From: Novosphingobium resinovorum
Lineage (GTDB): Bacteria; Pseudomonadota; Alphaproteobacteria; Sphingomonadales; Sphingomonadaceae
Assembly: GCF_001742225.1 (NCBI RefSeq)
Contig: NZ_CP017077.1
Coordinates: 434,001-498,000 of the forward strand
Length of the DNA: 64,000 nucleotides
Direction: 5' to 3'
Shown here piece by piece: positions 63,705-64,000 of the stretch (within the stretch, counting starts at the first letter, position 1; every line of letters begins with the position of its first letter). The translations under genes were made by a program, and so were the position numbers. The notes below the pieces were generated by a model. It did not search any database. It saw only the letters and a program-made list of their open reading frames with translations, and was not told where the DNA came from.

Positions 63705-64000
63705 GCGAGGCGGCGGCCGCGCCGCTGCGCCTCGATCGGCGCGGCCGGGTCGCGGTGGTGACGCTGAACCGGCCCGCCGCGCGCAATGCGCTTTCGCTCG
63801 CGCTACAGCATGCCATCGTCGATGTCTTCGGCGCGCTGGCGGTGGACGCGGATGTCGCCGCGATCGTGCTGACAGGTGCCGGTCAGCATGCCTTCTGTGC
63901 CGGTCTGGACCTCAAGGAACTGGCCGCGGGCGTCGATCTCGTCAACCTCGCGATCGACCCGGTTGCGGCCGTCGCGGCGGTGGGAAAGCCGGTGATCGCG
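63701..64000 (+). CDS. Enoyl-CoA hydratase/isomerase, N-terminal part
   Basis: 100 codons to the window edge: [20 protein letters not shown] and the oxyanion motif [10 protein letters not shown]. No ATG, GTG or TTG precedes this in frame; CTG 63701, which overlaps the TetR stop as CTGA, is the only position giving a normal N-terminus (S-E-A-A-A). If so, it is coupled to the regulator gene through a rare CTG start; an internal GTG near 63755 is the alternative. The C-terminal half is outside the window. Confidence 0.8.
   Translation, partial: MSEAAAAPLRLDRRGRVAVVTLNRPAARNALSLALQHAIVDVFGALAVDADVAAIVLTGAGQHAFCAGLDLKELAAGVDLVNLAIDPVAAVAAVGKPVIA

Overview
The window is GC-rich alphaproteobacterial chromosomal DNA that most resembles a sphingomonad (Novosphingobium/Sphingobium type). 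The reasons are three TonB-dependent receptors with EEIVVTA-like TonB boxes, a FixLJ/PHB hypoxia block, translationally coupled ATGA/GTGA overlaps, and accessory catabolic genes for CoA thioesters. No tRNA, rRNA or CRISPR array was seen. The species assignment is inference.

Layout. (1) 1-6.1 kb: a divergent catabolic set. A partial atypical SDR with a halohydrin-dehalogenase-like fingerprint is on the minus strand. On the plus strand lie an amidohydrolase, an HSD10-like SDR, an ACAD11-like acyl-CoA dehydrogenase, its partner APH-family kinase and a nitronate monooxygenase-type flavoprotein. (2) 6.1-8.2 kb: a scar with an unidentified gene tail, an IS4-type transposase tail split by a decayed IS30 element with good terminal inverted repeats, and a frameshifted small exported protein. 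(3) 8.2-28.4 kb, all minus strand: a hypoxia/PHB block in transcription order phaB, phasin, outer-membrane factor, HlyD, double-ATPase ABC, ABC permease, 35-aa membrane peptide, phaC, maoC-pta, ackA, fabI, pldA, fixL (haem PAS), fixJ; then a lone receiver protein and a P-type ATPase. TACGTA elements lie before phaB and before the receiver gene. (4) 28.4-35.9 kb: a graveyard of GMC oxidoreductase, FG-GAP and beta-propeller gene fragments, IS5, a resolvase-less Tn3-type element with 38-bp ends, a group II intron tail and a frameshifted IS110 transposase. (5) 35.9-64 kb: a catabolic island with SDR, three TonB receptors, a frameshifted TfdA-type dioxygenase, fused 2-oxoacid (indolepyruvate-type) ferredoxin oxidoreductase, three enolase-superfamily dehydratase-like proteins, two crotonases, ABM protein, MFS carrier, a second halohydrin-dehalogenase-like SDR next to an epoxide hydrolase, SDR, aldehyde dehydrogenase, acyl-CoA dehydrogenase, PQQ alcohol dehydrogenase and a TetR regulator.

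How the genes may work together. Dyads resembling TTGYAAC-RY-GTTRCAA precede most transcription units of the last island and the TetR gene itself, so I infer one TetR regulon. The enzyme set suggests a route: (halohydrin to epoxide) to diol to hydroxyaldehyde to hydroxy acid to 2-oxoacid (enolase superfamily) to acyl-CoA (2-oxoacid ferredoxin oxidoreductase) to beta-oxidation. The substrate is unknown. The small 2-6 kb operon would suit 4-hydroxyacyl-CoA catabolism. The hypoxia block links oxygen sensing to PHB storage, substrate-level ATP from acetyl phosphate and envelope remodelling.
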